A stretch of DNA of 64,000 nt from Massilia atriviolacea (GCF_003953935.1 NZ_RXLQ01000003.1:62001-126000); one strand, 5' to 3'; shown: positions 27,917-42,576, numbered from the stretch's first letter. Numbers and translations are program-made. Notes: generated from the letters alone by a model not told the origin.

Positions 27917-29080
27917 TTGCCGCCATTTTTTTCTGGCCCCGCCGTTCCAGCCATCCTGGCTCTCGCCGACGGAACGATATTTAAAGGTTTTTCCATTGGC
28001 GCCGCCGGCCATACCACCGGGGAAGTCGTGTTCAACACGGCCATGACCGGTTACCAGGAAATCCTGACCGATCCAAGCTATTCGCGCCAGCTGGTCACGC
28101 TGACCTATCCGCACATCGGCAATACGGGCGTCAATCCGGAAGACGTCGAGGCAAGCAAGGTCCACGCCGCCGGCTTGATCATACGCGACCTGCCGCTGCT
28201 GGCATCGAACTTCCGTTCGACCCAGTCGCTGTCCGATTACCTCAAGGCCGAAAACATCGTTGCCATTGCCGGCATCGATACCCGCAAGCTGACCCGCTTG
28301 CTGCGCGAGAAGGGCGCGCAGGGCGGCGCCATTCTGGTCGGCACGCAGGGCAACGAGCCGTCGCAGGTACAGGCGCTGGAACTGGCACGCTCGTTCCCGG
28401 GCCTGGCCGGCATGGACCTGGCCAAGGTGGTCTCGACCACCGCCGCGTACGAATTCACCGAGACCGAATGGACGCTCGGCAAAGGCTACGGCAAGCTCAC
28501 CGACGCCAAGTTCCACGTGGTCGCTTTCGACTACGGCGTCAAGCGCAACATCCTGCGCATGCTGACCGAACGCGGCTGCAAAGTGACCGTGCTGCCGGCC
28601 CAGTCCAGCGCCGCCGACGCCCTGGCCCTCAATCCGGACGGGATTTTTCTCGCCAACGGCCCGGGCGACCCGGAGCCGTGCGATTACGCGATCGCGGCCA
28701 GCAAGGAGCTGATCGAGCGCGGCATCCCGACCTTCGGCATCTGCCTCGGTCACCAGATCATGGCGCTCGCTTCCGGCGCGCGCACGCTCAAGATGAAGTT
28801 CGGCCACCACGGCGCCAACCACCCGGTGCAGGATCTCGATTCGCGCAAGGTGATGATCACCTCGCAGAACCACGGTTTCGCGGTCGACGCGCAAACCCTG
28901 CCGGCCAACTGCCGCGTGACCCACGTATCGCTGTTCGACGGCTCGCTGCAGGGCTTCGCCCGCACCGACAAGCCGGCCTTCTGCTTCCAGGGCCACCCTG
29001 AAGCGTCGCCGGGCCCGAACGATGTAGCTTACCTGTTTGACCGCTTCATCAGCCTGATGCAAGCCGCGGAGAATAAATAA
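27917..29080 (+). CDS. carA: Carbamoyl-phosphate synthase small subunit
   Basis: A 387-residue glutaminase subunit that supplies ammonia for carbamoyl phosphate, feeding arginine and pyrimidine synthesis. It has the N-terminal CPSase domain ([22 protein letters not shown]) and a class I amidotransferase domain with nucleophile Cys in GICLGHQ and the His-Glu pair in [11 protein letters not shown]. The start is taken as the TTG at 27917, giving MPPFFSGPA: it lies 6 bases after AGGAG, whereas the TTG at 27911 almost touches the ribosome site. No ATG or GTG fits. It is one base ahead of carB. Confidence 0.95.
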   Translation: MPPFFSGPAVPAILALADGTIFKGFSIGAAGHTTGEVVFNTAMTGYQEILTDPSYSRQLVTLTYPHIGNTGVNPEDVEASKVHAAGLIIRDLPLLASNFRSTQSLSDYLKAENIVAIAGIDTRKLTRLLREKGAQGGAILVGTQGNEPSQVQALELARSFPGLAGMDLAKVVSTTAAYEFTETEWTLGKGYGKLTDAKFHVVAFDYGVKRNILRMLTERGCKVTVLPAQSSAADALALNPDGIFLANGPGDPEPCDYAIAASKELIERGIPTFGICLGHQIMALASGARTLKMKFGHHGANHPVQDLDSRKVMITSQNHGFAVDAQTLPANCRVTHVSLFDGSLQGFARTDKPAFCFQGHPEASPGPNDVAYLFDRFISLMQAAENK

Positions 29081-29081
29081 T

Positions 29082-32312
<3,231 letters not shown>

Positions 32313-32331
32313 GCGGCACGCAGTACCCCTG

Positions 32332-32379
32332 ACCACAGGGCGCGCGACGGACAGCCTCCATCGCGCGCCCTGTGGTTTT
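32332..32379 (+). terminator. Strong hairpin terminator after carB
   Basis: A perfect 15-16 base GC-rich stem (ACCACAGGGCGCGCGA with its complement) with a 13-base loop and a short T run. It separates carAB from greA, which must have its own promoter or rely on read-through. Confidence 0.85.
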
Positions 32380-32407
32380 CACTTTTCAGTAGAAACGCGA
32401 ATACGAC

Positions 32408-32887
32408 ATGAACACAACCGTTCCACTTACCAAATACGGCGCCGAACTGCTCAAGGAAGAGCTGCACCAGCTCAAGACCAAGGAGCGCCGCATTGTGATC
32501 GACGCGATCGCCGAGGCGCGCTCGCACGGCGATCTGTCCGAAAACGCCGAATACGACGCCGCCAAGGAGCGCCAGGCGTTCGTCGAAGGCCGCATCGCGG
32601 AGCTGGAAGGCAAATTGGGCGCCGCGCAGATCATCGATCCGACCACCCTCGACGCCGAAGGGCGCGTGGTGTTCGCATCGACCGTGGACCTGGAAGACCT
32701 GGAAAACGGCGCCAAAGTGACCTACCAGATCGTGGGCCTGGACGAAGCGGACCTGAAACTCAATAAAGTGTCGGTGACCTCGCCGATCGCGCGCGCGCTG
32801 ATCGGCAAATACGCCGGCGACGTGGTCGAAGTGCAGGCGCCATCGGGCCCGCGCGAATACGAAATCCTCGAAGTCAAGTACATCTGA
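32408..32887 (+). CDS. greA: Transcription elongation factor GreA
   Basis: A 159-residue factor that rescues backtracked RNA polymerase. The N-terminal coiled coil begins [21 protein letters not shown] and carries the acidic tip in [17 protein letters not shown]; the C-terminal FKBP-like domain ends [35 protein letters not shown]. Its stop overlaps the start of the next gene by one base. Confidence 0.97.
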   Translation: MNTTVPLTKYGAELLKEELHQLKTKERRIVIDAIAEARSHGDLSENAEYDAAKERQAFVEGRIAELEGKLGAAQIIDPTTLDAEGRVVFASTVDLEDLENGAKVTYQIVGLDEADLKLNKVSVTSPIARALIGKYAGDVVEVQAPSGPREYEILEVKYI

Positions 32888-33336
32888 TGCTGCTCGCGCG
32901 GGTTCGCCTGCTGCTGGTGACGGCATGGGCGGGCAGTTTGTGGACGGTCGGTTACCTGGTGGCCCCGACCCTGTTCCGCACCTTGTCCGACAGCGTGCTG
33001 GCCGGGACCATCGCGGGCAGCATGTTCCGCAGCGAGGCCATCGTGTCGCTGGTGTGCGGCGCGGGCTTGCTGGCCGTGCTGGCGCTGGACCGGGCGATCG
33101 ACGCCAGGCGGCGGCGCGTGCTGATGCTGGTGGTGGCGGCGATGCTGGCGCTGCAGGCGGTCAGCAGCCTGGGGCTGGGACCGATGATGGCGGCGCTGAA
33201 AGAAGCGGCGCCGGGCGGCGTGATGGAAGGCGCCGCGCGCAAGCAGTTCGGCATGCTGCACGGAATCTCGATGGGCTTGTATCTGATCCAGAGCGTGCTG
33301 GCGGCGGTGCTGGTGTTGAAGAACCCGAGGCCGTAA
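32887..33336 (+). CDS. DUF4149 family membrane protein
   Basis: A 149-residue protein with four predicted transmembrane helices: near residues 8-30 (LLVTAWAGSLWTVGYLVAPTLF), 50-70, 77-100 and 125-143. The first helix with W-x-x-G-Y-x-V-A-P-x-L-F is the hallmark of DUF4149. Function unknown. It is translationally coupled to greA, an arrangement common in betaproteobacteria. Confidence 0.88.
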   Translation: MLLARVRLLLVTAWAGSLWTVGYLVAPTLFRTLSDSVLAGTIAGSMFRSEAIVSLVCGAGLLAVLALDRAIDARRRRVLMLVVAAMLALQAVSSLGLGPMMAALKEAAPGGVMEGAARKQFGMLHGISMGLYLIQSVLAAVLVLKNPRP

Positions 33337-33386
33337 TGCTGGTCGCCACTGCGGTATCTGCCACTGTCGCTGTTCTCGCCACTAGC

Positions 33387-33418
33387 GCGTCGTTCCCGGC
33401 CTAGGCCGGGAACGACGC
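33387..33418. repeat. Perfect 32-bp palindrome (REP-like)
   Basis: GCGTCGTTCCCGGCCTAGG and its exact reverse complement form a gap-free palindrome in the convergent interval between the DUF4149 gene and yhbY. Its CGTCGTTCCC arm resembles the REP-like units between phoB and phoR. It could also act as a bidirectional terminator although no T run is present. Confidence 0.8.
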
Positions 33419-33449
33419 TGCAGAGGCGGTAACGCAGGCGACGCCGGGA

Positions 33450-33920
33450 TTATTTCCCCAGTGCGCTTTTCTTCTGGCTGCTCTGGCGCGGCTTGGCGCG
33501 CTTGATGGAGCCGCCTTCCGTCACACGCTCATTTCCCTTGATCATGACCTTGGTCACGGACGGGCGCTTGGTACCGCTTGCGCTCGCTTTAACAATGGTT
33601 ACTTCGCGCATTCCTTTACCCGACTTGCCGCTGCGTTCCTTGACCACTTCCACTTTGGGGCGGTAAATAACCAGCAGTTTGCCGATGTGTTGCACCGGAG
33701 CCGCATCGAGCTCGGTACAAATGTTCTCGTAGATTTCTGTGCGCATGGCGCGGTCGTCGCCGAACACGCGGACCTTGATCAGGCCGTGCGAGTCGAGGCT
33801 GGCCGAGATCTCCTTGATCACGGCTGGCGTCAGGCCCGCTTCGCCGATGATGACGACAGGCTTCAGCGCGTGGGCTTCAGCGCGCAGTGCACTGCGCTCG
33901 ACGGGGGTAAGTTTTTGCAT
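33450..33920 (-). CDS. yhbY: YhbY-type RNA-binding protein (CRM domain) with basic tail
   Basis: A 156-residue protein. Residues 1-97 are a canonical CRM domain (LTPVERSALRAEAHALKPVVIIGEAGLT, IKVRVFGDDRAMR, IGKLLVIYRPK), which binds pre-50S ribosomal particles. Residues about 98-156 are a Lys/Arg/Ser-rich extension absent from the 97-residue E. coli protein. It diverges from rlmE, another ribosome-assembly gene, as in many proteobacteria. Confidence 0.92.
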   Translation of the reverse strand: MQKLTPVERSALRAEAHALKPVVIIGEAGLTPAVIKEISASLDSHGLIKVRVFGDDRAMRTEIYENICTELDAAPVQHIGKLLVIYRPKVEVVKERSGKSGKGMREVTIVKASASGTKRPSVTKVMIKGNERVTEGGSIKRAKPRQSSQKKSALGK

Positions 33921-33961
33921 AATATTTTTAGATAATCCTTTAAAAGCAGTATTCTACGCGA

Positions 33962-34648
33962 ATGGCAAAGAACAAATTAAACAAAAACTGGTTGCACGAC
34001 CACATAAACGACCCCTACGTGAAGTTGGCGCAGAAAGAGGGTTACCGTGCACGCGCCGCCTACAAGCTCAAGGAAATCGACGAGAGCGAGAAGCTGATCA
34101 AATCCGGCCAGGTCATCGTCGACCTCGGCTGCACCCCGGGCAGCTGGGGCCAGTACGTGCGGCGCAAGCTGGCCGGCAAGGATGGCGGCGGCATCAACGG
34201 CACCATCATCGGCCTCGACATGCTGCCGATGGAGCCGATCGCCGACATGCACTTCATCCTCGGCGACTTCCGCGAAGCGCGCATCCTGCGCCAGCTCGAC
34301 ACCATCCTGGCCGGGCGCAAGTGCGACCTGGTGCTGTCGGACATGGCGCCCAACCTGTCGGGCATCCCCACGGCCGACGCCGCCCGCATGGAGCACCTGA
34401 TCGACCTCGCCATTGAGTTTTCGCAATTCCACATGAAACCGGGCGGCGCGCTGGTGGTCAAATGTTTCAAGGACATGGGTTTCAGCCAGATCGTGGAGCA
34501 CTTCCGGGCCGAGTTCAAGGTGGTCAAGCAGATCAAGCCGAAGGCCAGCCGCGACAAATCGTCCGAGATTTTCCTGGTCGGCAAGGGGCTGAAAAATCCT
34601 ACCGACAAGAATACCGCACTGGAAGAGGAATCTCCCCTTGATATTTGA
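33962..34648 (+). CDS. rlmE: 23S rRNA 2'-O-ribose methyltransferase RlmE (FtsJ)
   Basis: A 228-residue SAM-dependent methyltransferase that modifies U2552 of 23S rRNA. It has the basic N-terminus ([30 protein letters not shown] with catalytic Lys), motif [13 protein letters not shown], catalytic Asp in [11 protein letters not shown], and Lys in GGALVVKCF. It precedes ftsH, the conserved ftsJ-ftsH order. Confidence 0.96.
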   Translation: MAKNKLNKNWLHDHINDPYVKLAQKEGYRARAAYKLKEIDESEKLIKSGQVIVDLGCTPGSWGQYVRRKLAGKDGGGINGTIIGLDMLPMEPIADMHFILGDFREARILRQLDTILAGRKCDLVLSDMAPNLSGIPTADAARMEHLIDLAIEFSQFHMKPGGALVVKCFKDMGFSQIVEHFRAEFKVVKQIKPKASRDKSSEIFLVGKGLKNPTDKNTALEEESPLDI

Positions 34649-34840
34649 CGGGTTTAGCCGCACATCAGCCAAGGAAAGCCGCAAAAGGCATGGAAATTGG
34701 GTAAGAATTGCCTAATATTCATGGCTTTTCAGTAGTTTTTCAGCCCGGCAGCGGGGCGTGCGTGGCACCGCCTGCTTATTGCGAGTAAAATCGGCGTTCT
34801 AAAATCGGTAAAAAGATGCGCCTGCATCGAAGGAGTTTTC

Positions 34841-36730
34841 GTGAATAATATGTTTTCAAAATCCGCCATCTGGGTTGTCGTTGCCCTGCTGCTGTTCATG
34901 CTGTTCCGGCAGTTCGACAACAACAGCGTTGCCGGCGGCAGCAAGTCCATCCCTTATTCCGAACTGCTCGATGACGTGAAGGCACGGCGCATCAAGGAAG
35001 TGCTGATCGAGGGCCCGAACATCACCGCCACCCGCCTGGACGACACCAAGGTGCGCGCCACCGCGACCCTGCTCGACCGTGGCCTGGTGGGCGACCTGCG
35101 CGAAGCGGGTGTGCGTTTCGACATCAAACCGCCGGAAGATCCCTCCTTCCTGCAAACCGTCTTCATTTCCTGGTTCCCGTTCCTGTTGCTGATCGGCGTA
35201 TGGATTTTCTTCATGCGCCAGATGCAGGGCGGCGGCAAGGGTGGCGCTTTCTCCTTCGGCAAGTCGAAGGCCCGCATGATGGATGAAACCAACAACACCG
35301 TCACCTTCGCCGACGTCGCCGGTTGCGACGAAGCGAAGGAAGAAGTCAACGAGATCGTCGACTTCCTCAAGGACCCGACCAAGTTCCAGAAGCTGGGCGG
35401 CCGTATTCCGCGCGGCGTGCTGATGGTCGGCCCTCCGGGCACCGGCAAGACCCTGCTGGCACGCGCCATCGCCGGCGAAGCCAAGGTACCGTTCTTCTCG
35501 ATTTCCGGTTCGGACTTCGTCGAAATGTTCGTCGGCGTGGGCGCGAGCCGCGTGCGCGACATGTTCGAGAACGCCAAGAAACACTCGCCTTGCATCATTT
35601 TCATCGACGAGATCGACGCGGTCGGCCGTCACCGTGGCGCCGGCATGGGCGGCGGCAACGACGAACGCGAACAGACCCTGAACCAGCTGCTGGTCGAGAT
35701 GGACGGCTTTGAAGCGAGCTCCGGCGTGATCGTCGTGGCCGCCACCAACCGCGCCGACGTGCTCGACAAGGCGCTGCTGCGTCCGGGCCGTTTCGACCGC
35801 CAGGTCATGGTCGGCCTGCCGGACATCCGCGGCCGCGAACAGATTCTCAATGTGCATATGCGCAAGGTACCGATCGGCGCCGACGTCAAGGCCGACATCC
35901 TGGCACGCGGTACGCCGGGCTTCTCGGGCGCCGACCTGGCCAACCTGGTCAATGAAGCAGCCCTGTTCGCCGCGCGCCGCAGCAAGCGCCTGGTGGAAAT
36001 GAGCGATTTCGAGGACGCGAAAGACAAGATCTACATGGGTCCGGAGCGCAAATCGATGGTCATGCGCGAAGAAGAACGCCGCAATACCGCCTACCACGAG
36101 TCCGGCCACGCCGTCATCGCCAAGCTCTTGCCCAAGGCCGATCCGGTGCACAAGGTCACCATCATGCCGCGCGGTTATGCACTGGGCCTGACCTGGCAGT
36201 TGCCTGAACACGACACCCTGTCCGGCTACAAGGACAAGATGCTGGAAGAAATCTCGATCCTGTTCGGTGGCCGTATCGCCGAAGAACTGTTCGTCGGTCA
36301 GATGTCGACCGGCGCGTCGAACGACTTTTCGCGTGCCACCAAGCTGGCGCGCTCGATGGTGACGCGCTTCGGCATGAGCGACAGCATGGGTGTGATGGTC
36401 TACGAAGACAGCGAAAACGAAGGTTTCTTCGGCGGCGCCACCAAGACCATCTCCGAGGCGACCCAGCAAAAGGTCGATGCCGAGATCCGTTCGATCCTCG
36501 ACACGCAGTACGCGCTCTCGCGCCGCCTGCTGGAAGAGAACCGCGACAAGGTCGAAAAAATGACGCGCGCGCTGCTCGACTGGGAAACCATCGACGCCGA
36601 CCAGATCAACGACATCATGGCCGGCAACGAGCCGCGCGAGCCGAAGTCGGGCATCCTGACCAAGCGCACGCCGCCACCGGGCGACAGCGGCTCGGGTGGT
36701 GTTTCACCAAACGCGACAGCACCGGCGTAA
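34841..36730 (+). CDS. ftsH: ATP-dependent zinc metalloprotease FtsH
   Basis: A 629-residue membrane-anchored AAA protease that degrades unassembled or damaged membrane proteins and regulators. It has two transmembrane helices (about residues 5-22 and 105-125) around a periplasmic domain, an AAA module (Walker A GPPGTGKT, pore loop region [17 protein letters not shown], Walker [23 protein letters not shown]) and the zinc site HESGH. The start is a GTG, with AAGGAG 8 bases upstream. A terminator follows. Confidence 0.97.
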   Translation: MNNMFSKSAIWVVVALLLFMLFRQFDNNSVAGGSKSIPYSELLDDVKARRIKEVLIEGPNITATRLDDTKVRATATLLDRGLVGDLREAGVRFDIKPPEDPSFLQTVFISWFPFLLLIGVWIFFMRQMQGGGKGGAFSFGKSKARMMDETNNTVTFADVAGCDEAKEEVNEIVDFLKDPTKFQKLGGRIPRGVLMVGPPGTGKTLLARAIAGEAKVPFFSISGSDFVEMFVGVGASRVRDMFENAKKHSPCIIFIDEIDAVGRHRGAGMGGGNDEREQTLNQLLVEMDGFEASSGVIVVAATNRADVLDKALLRPGRFDRQVMVGLPDIRGREQILNVHMRKVPIGADVKADILARGTPGFSGADLANLVNEAALFAARRSKRLVEMSDFEDAKDKIYMGPERKSMVMREEERRNTAYHESGHAVIAKLLPKADPVHKVTIMPRGYALGLTWQLPEHDTLSGYKDKMLEEISILFGGRIAEELFVGQMSTGASNDFSRATKLARSMVTRFGMSDSMGVMVYEDSENEGFFGGATKTISEATQQKVDAEIRSILDTQYALSRRLLEENRDKVEKMTRALLDWETIDADQINDIMAGNEPREPKSGILTKRTPPPGDSGSGGVSPNATAPA

Positions 36731-36759
36731 ATTTCTCCGGTTCTTGCAAGGTTGTATAT

Positions 36760-36793
36760 AATGCCGTTCAGACAAGACTGAGCGGCATTTTTT
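36760..36793 (+). terminator. Terminator after ftsH
   Basis: A 12-base stem (AATGCCGTTCAG with CTGAGCGGCATT, one G-T wobble), a six-base loop and six T residues. Confidence 0.9.
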
Positions 36794-36827
36794 ATGGTCG
36801 ATCGATTAACATCATGATGTCAAGGTA

Positions 36828-37676
36828 ATGCGACAATACTTTCAATGCGGCCGTTTTGGCTTCGATGTGGCCGCCAAACCCCTGGTCATGGGCATTCTCA
36901 ACGTCACGCCCGATTCGTTTTCGGACGGCGGACGCTTCGGTTCGCTCGAATTCGCCCTCTCGCGCGCCGAAGAAATGGTGGGCGAGGGCGTCGACCTGAT
37001 CGACATCGGCGGCGAATCGAGTCGTCCGGGCGCGCCCGCCCTGGCGCTGGACGAGGAGTTGCGCCGCGTAATGCCGGTGCTGTACGCGCTGCGCGACCTG
37101 GGCAAACCCGTGTCGATCGACACCTACAAACCCGAGGTCATGCGCGAAGCGATCCTGGCCGGCGTCGACATGATCAACGATATCAACGGGTTCCGCGCGC
37201 CTGGCGCGCTGGACGCGGTGGCGGGAAGCGACTGCGCCCTGTGCGTGATGCACATGCAGGATTCGCCGCAAACCATGCAGCAGGCGCCGGCCTACACTGA
37301 TGTGGTGCGCGAGGTGACGGACTTCCTGCGCGAACGGGTCGAGGCCATGCTGGCCATCGGCATCGAGCGCGAGCGTATCTGCATCGACCCGGGTTTTGGT
37401 TTCGGCAAGACGGTGGAACACAACTACGCCTTGTTGCGCAATATCGGCAACATGCAGCGCGAACTGGGTCTGCCGGTGCTGGCCGGCGTGTCGCGCAAAT
37501 CGATGATCGGCGCCGTGACCGGCAAGCCGGTCGAGCAGCGCCTGGCCGGCAGCCTTGCCGGCGCGCTGGCCGCAGTGGCGCAGGGCGCGCGCATCGTGCG
37601 CGTCCATGATGTGGTCGAAACGGTCGACGCACTGGCCGTGTGGCAAGCCGCCACGACGCATGCATTCATTAACTAA
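36828..37676 (+). CDS. folP: Dihydropteroate synthase
   Basis: A 282-residue folate-pathway enzyme joining p-aminobenzoate to the pterin. The TIM-barrel signatures are MGILNVTPDSFSDGG, IDIGGESSRPGA, DMINDINGF, DPGFGFGKTVEHNYALLR and VSRKSMIGAVTG. AAGG sits close to the ATG. It is followed 30 bases later by glmM, the usual betaproteobacterial pair. Confidence 0.96.
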   Translation: MRQYFQCGRFGFDVAAKPLVMGILNVTPDSFSDGGRFGSLEFALSRAEEMVGEGVDLIDIGGESSRPGAPALALDEELRRVMPVLYALRDLGKPVSIDTYKPEVMREAILAGVDMINDINGFRAPGALDAVAGSDCALCVMHMQDSPQTMQQAPAYTDVVREVTDFLRERVEAMLAIGIERERICIDPGFGFGKTVEHNYALLRNIGNMQRELGLPVLAGVSRKSMIGAVTGKPVEQRLAGSLAGALAAVAQGARIVRVHDVVETVDALAVWQAATTHAFIN

Positions 37677-37706
37677 TTCATTCATTTACTGAGTAAAAGA
37701 GAAAAC

Positions 37707-39044
<1,338 letters not shown>

Positions 39045-39165
39045 GCAGGCGGTCGCGAAGGGGGAAGGCGCGCCGTGACGAGGTTGGCGCGCCGTGGTGT
39101 CGGTCATGGCGTTGGTGGCGAGTTTTCCTTGATTCAACATTTCACGGAAACTTCACGATGTGCCG

Positions 39166-39195
39166 TTGACGATTGCGATTCGCCCGACGTATAAT
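39166..39195 (+). promoter_or_regulatory. Promoter of tRNA-Pro
   Basis: TTGACG and TATAAT spaced by 18 bases, with the tRNA 5' end nine bases after the -10. Confidence 0.75.
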
Positions 39196-39203
39196 AACGT
39201 CTT

Positions 39204-39280
39204 CGGAGTGTGGCGCAGTCCGGTAGCGCACCTGGTTTGGGACCAGGGGGTCCAAGGTTCGAATCCTTGTACTCCGACCA
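39204..39280 (+). tRNA. tRNA-Pro (anticodon TGG)
   Basis: A 77-base cloverleaf with acceptor CGGAGTG pairing TACTCCG, anticodon loop TTTGGGA giving TGG, T loop TTCGAAT and an encoded CCA end. Confidence 0.96.
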
Positions 39281-39288
39281 AGTTAAAG

Positions 39289-39319
39289 ACGGGCTGTCAT
39301 TCACGTGACAGCCCGTTTT
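39289..39319 (+). terminator. Terminator after tRNA-Pro
   Basis: An 11-base stem (ACGGGCTGTCA with TGACAGCCCGT) followed by a short T run, between the two tRNA genes. Confidence 0.8.
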
Positions 39320-39352
39320 CATTTCCGCGAGGTTTGCTCCTTGCGACAGATA

Positions 39353-39429
<77 letters not shown>

Positions 39430-39627
39430 AAAAATGACCGATGAGAGGCCACTCACGCGGCGGGCGGCCGGCACAGCGCAGATCCTTGGAGCCGTCCGAA
39501 CACGGTATGTCCCGGCAGCGCCGCAGCGGCGACTGCCGCATTTGCCGCCGTGCATGCTGTCAGTACGGCGGCGCTGAGTGCCTGTCTCGAACGCCTTCGA
39601 CACGGTCGCGTAGTACAGATCGCAATG

Positions 39628-40758
39628 CTATGGCTTGTCGAGCGCAATGCCGGTCAATACCGCCGCATCACGCGGCTCGCCGACCGACACCCCATTCCGC
39701 GCGGCGCGAAAGCGCTTCGACATCGCGTACGCCGCCTTGCGCACCCGCATGATCGATCCGATCGGGCGATGGGCCGCCAACGCGTGCCACGGGTTGAACT
39801 GCATTCCGTCATCGACCGCCTTCGACAACGCCTCGCTCCACGCCGCCTGGGGCAGGGCGCGCAGGTGCGCCACGGTCACCCACGGGCTTTCCTCTTCCGG
39901 CCACGCGACTGACGCATCCTCGATCGGCATCGTCTCCAGATTCGTGCATAACTGGACGCGCAGCGCCCATTCTGCGCCATGGCCGGCGAAATGCGCCTGC
40001 ACCACCGCGCGCAAACCATCCGGCGTACCCGACAGATCGACGCTCTGGCCGCTCAGGGCGATCAGTTCGGGTGACAGCGGCGCCAGCGATACCTTGGCCA
40101 TGTACTCGCCATACAATATCGGCGCCTGGCTGAAATACGTCTCGCCCAGCGGATGGGTTTCCGGATGCCCGCCCAGCGATTTGATGGTGGCGCTTTCGCC
40201 GCCGACCGCTTCGATGACTTTCTCGGCGCCTTGCAGCACGGCGGAAAATGCACGCTTCAGCTTAGGCGCCTTGTCGGTGGTCGCCGCCAGCGGCTTCAAG
40301 CTCCCAAGAAACCGCCTGGCGCTCGGCGCCAGGAATACCGGTCCGTTGACCAGCACAAAGTCCTGCGTGCTGTCGCCTTCGCTGCCTTCAACGCGGGCGC
40401 CGGGTACCCCGATCACCTTCAGCGCCATGCCGCGCGGGGTGGATACCTTGTCGTCGAGCACATCCCCCGGCGTGGTGGAGAGCCGCATGACCACGGGCCA
40501 GCGGCCCGGCGCCGCAAACAATCCCTGCGCATAGGCGGGCGGCAAATCTTGTGCAACGCTGAGTTCACCCAGCAGCAAGCCGTGCGATTTGGCATGCACG
40601 CTGCGCGTCGCGTGACCGCTGTGTTCGTATGTTGTGGCGGAAATATGCTTGAGGCTTTCCAGCATGCCCGCCGTGGTTTCCGCCTCGCCATCTTCCTCGA
40701 TTTCGAAGGCGGGGTCGTAGCGCAAGGGAGCGCCGCTCGGGCCGTTAGTGGTATGCAT
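39628..40758 (-). CDS. Catalase-family heme protein (y4iL-like)
   Basis: A 376-residue protein of the catalase superfamily without the full classical catalase length. Visible family segments are HISATTYEHSGHATRSVHAKSHGLLLGEL, the heme-pocket His region, WPVVMRLSTTPGD, STPRGMALKVIGVPG and STQDFVLVNGPVFLA. The usual proximal Tyr motif (R-x-x-x-Y) cannot be seen, so true catalase activity is uncertain; related proteins have been linked to peroxidase or lipid hydroperoxide chemistry. The start MHTTNGPSG is preferred over a basic 21-residue extension. It diverges from a secreted hypothetical protein. Confidence 0.82.
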   Translation of the reverse strand: MHTTNGPSGAPLRYDPAFEIEEDGEAETTAGMLESLKHISATTYEHSGHATRSVHAKSHGLLLGELSVAQDLPPAYAQGLFAAPGRWPVVMRLSTTPGDVLDDKVSTPRGMALKVIGVPGARVEGSEGDSTQDFVLVNGPVFLAPSARRFLGSLKPLAATTDKAPKLKRAFSAVLQGAEKVIEAVGGESATIKSLGGHPETHPLGETYFSQAPILYGEYMAKVSLAPLSPELIALSGQSVDLSGTPDGLRAVVQAHFAGHGAEWALRVQLCTNLETMPIEDASVAWPEEESPWVTVAHLRALPQAAWSEALSKAVDDGMQFNPWHALAAHRPIGSIMRVRKAAYAMSKRFRAARNGVSVGEPRDAAVLTGIALDKP

Positions 40759-40911
40759 CTTGTATCCAGTAGGTGTGCGAAAATACAGTCTGGTCCGCTT
40801 TCGCGTTCGCGTCTGTGCCATTGCACACTGAAGCCGTCACTGTCCGGATCGGCCGGCGATGCCCCCGCCATGCGATTGTTTTTCCTTTGTCCAACGTTTC
40901 CGATCCGCCGC

Positions 40912-41568
40912 ATGACATCCCTACCTCTTGCACACTTTGCCCTGCCGATCGCCCTGCTTGCCGCCGCAACGCCCGCCAGCGTGCGCGCGGCGCCTGCGCT
41001 GAGCCAGGCCCCGGTCCCGCCGGCGTTCCTGAAAACCGAAAACATCGCCGTCCCCGGCAAGCTGGTCAAGGCAGCACGCATCGAGGACGCCACGGGCGAA
41101 CACCTCCTGGTCGTCAGCCTGCGCGCCGGGCCATCCGCCGCAGACAACGCCACGCCCGCCAGGGTCGAGCGCTACGATTTCTTCGCCTCGCTCTACACGC
41201 GTAAGGCAAGCCGCTGGGCGCGCGCGTGGCTGATCGAGGACGTGAACGATTGCCCGACCTTGGATTCCGAGGGGCAGTTTTTCCCAAAATACATCACCGT
41301 CACCGACCTCGACCAAAACGGCATCGCCGAAGTCACCGTGCCTTACAAGTTCTTCTGTGGCGGCGGGGTCGATTCCAGCACCCTGAAAGTGATCATGCGC
41401 CAGGGCGCGCAAAAATTCGCCGCGCGCGGACAGACGCTGGTCGGGGCCAACACGGAATCGGCCTTCGGAGGGGAACTGGTATTCGATCCCGCGCTGTCAC
41501 TCAGGCAAAACGCCGTGTTCAAAGCGCATCTGCAATCGATTCGCGACAAGGTCTACATCGAACACTGA
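40912..41568 (+). CDS. Secreted hypothetical protein
   Basis: A 218-residue protein with a signal peptide (cleavage near SVRA/A, residue 24). The body has YITVTDLDQNGIAEVTVPYKFFCGGGVDSSTLKVIMRQG, a D-x-D-x-N-G-x-x-E loop like those of FG-GAP/EF-hand-like calcium sites, and a C-terminal FGGELVFDPAL segment. The pattern resembles a small family of conserved periplasmic proteins in betaproteobacteria sometimes named as surface-polysaccharide related; I cannot confirm that. An earlier ATG at 40870 is in frame but would disturb the signal peptide. Confidence 0.72.
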   Translation: MTSLPLAHFALPIALLAAATPASVRAAPALSQAPVPPAFLKTENIAVPGKLVKAARIEDATGEHLLVVSLRAGPSAADNATPARVERYDFFASLYTRKASRWARAWLIEDVNDCPTLDSEGQFFPKYITVTDLDQNGIAEVTVPYKFFCGGGVDSSTLKVIMRQGAQKFAARGQTLVGANTESAFGGELVFDPALSLRQNAVFKAHLQSIRDKVYIEH

Positions 41569-41603
41569 TCTCCGGCGCGCACGCTCACTCTTCAATCCAC
41601 CCA

Positions 41604-41939
41604 ATGTCAAAACGAACGATCAACTTCCCGATCGACGCAACCGTCATCCTGATCGGCGGTAAATGGAAATGCGCCATCCTGTGCCACCTGATGGAAGGCA
41701 GCACGCGCTCCGGCCAGTTGCGCCGGATGATGTTCGGCATCACCCAAAAAGTGCTCACCGAGCAGCTGCGCGAGCTGGAAGCCGATGGCCTGATCGCCAA
41801 ACTGTCCACGCCCGGCAAGGTCCCCATGGTCGAATATGCCGTCACGCCACTGGGCGCCACGCTCACGCCGATTATCGAAGCGATGTGCAACTGGGGCCAG
41901 GATTACCTGAGCGCGCATGGCATGGATCGTCCTGATTAA
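41604..41939 (+). CDS. HxlR-family transcription regulator
   Basis: A 111-residue MarR-like winged-helix protein with the HxlR pattern IGGKWKCAILCHLMEGSTRSGQLRRMMFGITQKVLTEQLRELEADGLIAK and VEYAVTPLGATLTPIIEAMCNWG. HxlR proteins often sense quinones or aldehydes through a cysteine and control nearby reductases; Cys in KCAIL and Cys in MCNWG are candidates. It converges with, and overlaps by 4 bases, the reductase gene it probably controls. Confidence 0.92.
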   Translation: MSKRTINFPIDATVILIGGKWKCAILCHLMEGSTRSGQLRRMMFGITQKVLTEQLRELEADGLIAKLSTPGKVPMVEYAVTPLGATLTPIIEAMCNWGQDYLSAHGMDRPD

Positions 41940-42493
41940 ACGCCGCGCAAATACGCCAGATAGGCCGGCACGCTCGCTTCCACCTGTTCGCTCATGTCGC
42001 CGATATCCGGATCGGTCGGATCGTATTGCGCCCCGTAGAACACGAACGGCGCCACGCTGTTGGCCTGGATATACGAAAACGTGGCCTTCAGCGGCGCCAG
42101 CAGTTCGTCCACCGTGTAGTGATAACGCCCCTCGCGCCGGTAATCCTCCTGCCCGATGCCTGCCGAAATCGCAAAGCCGATGCGCTTGCCTTCCAGCTTG
42201 CGGTGCTCGGGCGCGCGGCCATAGGCAAAGCCGGGCAGCAGCACGTCGTCGAGCCACTGTTTCAACAGGGGAGGGGTGCTGAACCAGTAAAACGGAAACT
42301 GCAAGATAAGCGCCTCGTGTTCCAGCAACAGCGCCTGTTCCCGTTCCACGTCGAGCGCGTTTCCCGCGCCGTATACCCCATGCAGCTGGTGCACGGTAAA
42401 TTCCCCGCTCCTTTCCTGCGCTTCGCGCAGCCAGCGCTTGTTGACGGTGGACGCGCCGATATGGGGATGCGTGACGATGATGAGTTTTTTCAT
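41936..42493 (-). CDS. Flavodoxin-fold NAD(P)H oxidoreductase (KefF/MdaB type)
   Basis: A 185-residue flavoprotein with the flavin phosphate loop THPHIGASTVNKRW, ILQFPFYWFSTPPLLKQWLDDVLLPGFAYG (the quinone-reductase signature) and GIGQEDYRREGRYHYTVDELLAP. Such enzymes reduce quinones with two electrons and protect against electrophile or redox stress. An imperfect palindrome lies about 60 bases upstream of the start. Confidence 0.92.
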   Translation of the reverse strand: MKKLIIVTHPHIGASTVNKRWLREAQERSGEFTVHQLHGVYGAGNALDVEREQALLLEHEALILQFPFYWFSTPPLLKQWLDDVLLPGFAYGRAPEHRKLEGKRIGFAISAGIGQEDYRREGRYHYTVDELLAPLKATFSYIQANSVAPFVFYGAQYDPTDPDIGDMSEQVEASVPAYLAYLRGV

Positions 42494-42554
42494 GAATGCC
42501 GTCGGGGTCGGTGTCGAAGTGCGCCATCGTATTGCTCATCGCGGCGCCTGGAAA

Positions 42555-42576
42555 GTAGGTACAAAAATGTGCCTGC
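42555..42576. promoter_or_regulatory. Candidate HxlR operator
   Basis: GTAGGTACA and TGTGCCTGC flank AAAA; the right arm reverse-complemented is GCAGGCACA, matching the left at seven of nine positions. It lies in the reductase promoter region. Assignment to HxlR is inferred from position and symmetry. Confidence 0.5.

Noticed and set aside
39134-39322. Minus-strand reading frame across tRNA-Pro
   Set aside because: It is the antisense of the tRNA gene and reads the familiar false peptide produced by such regions.
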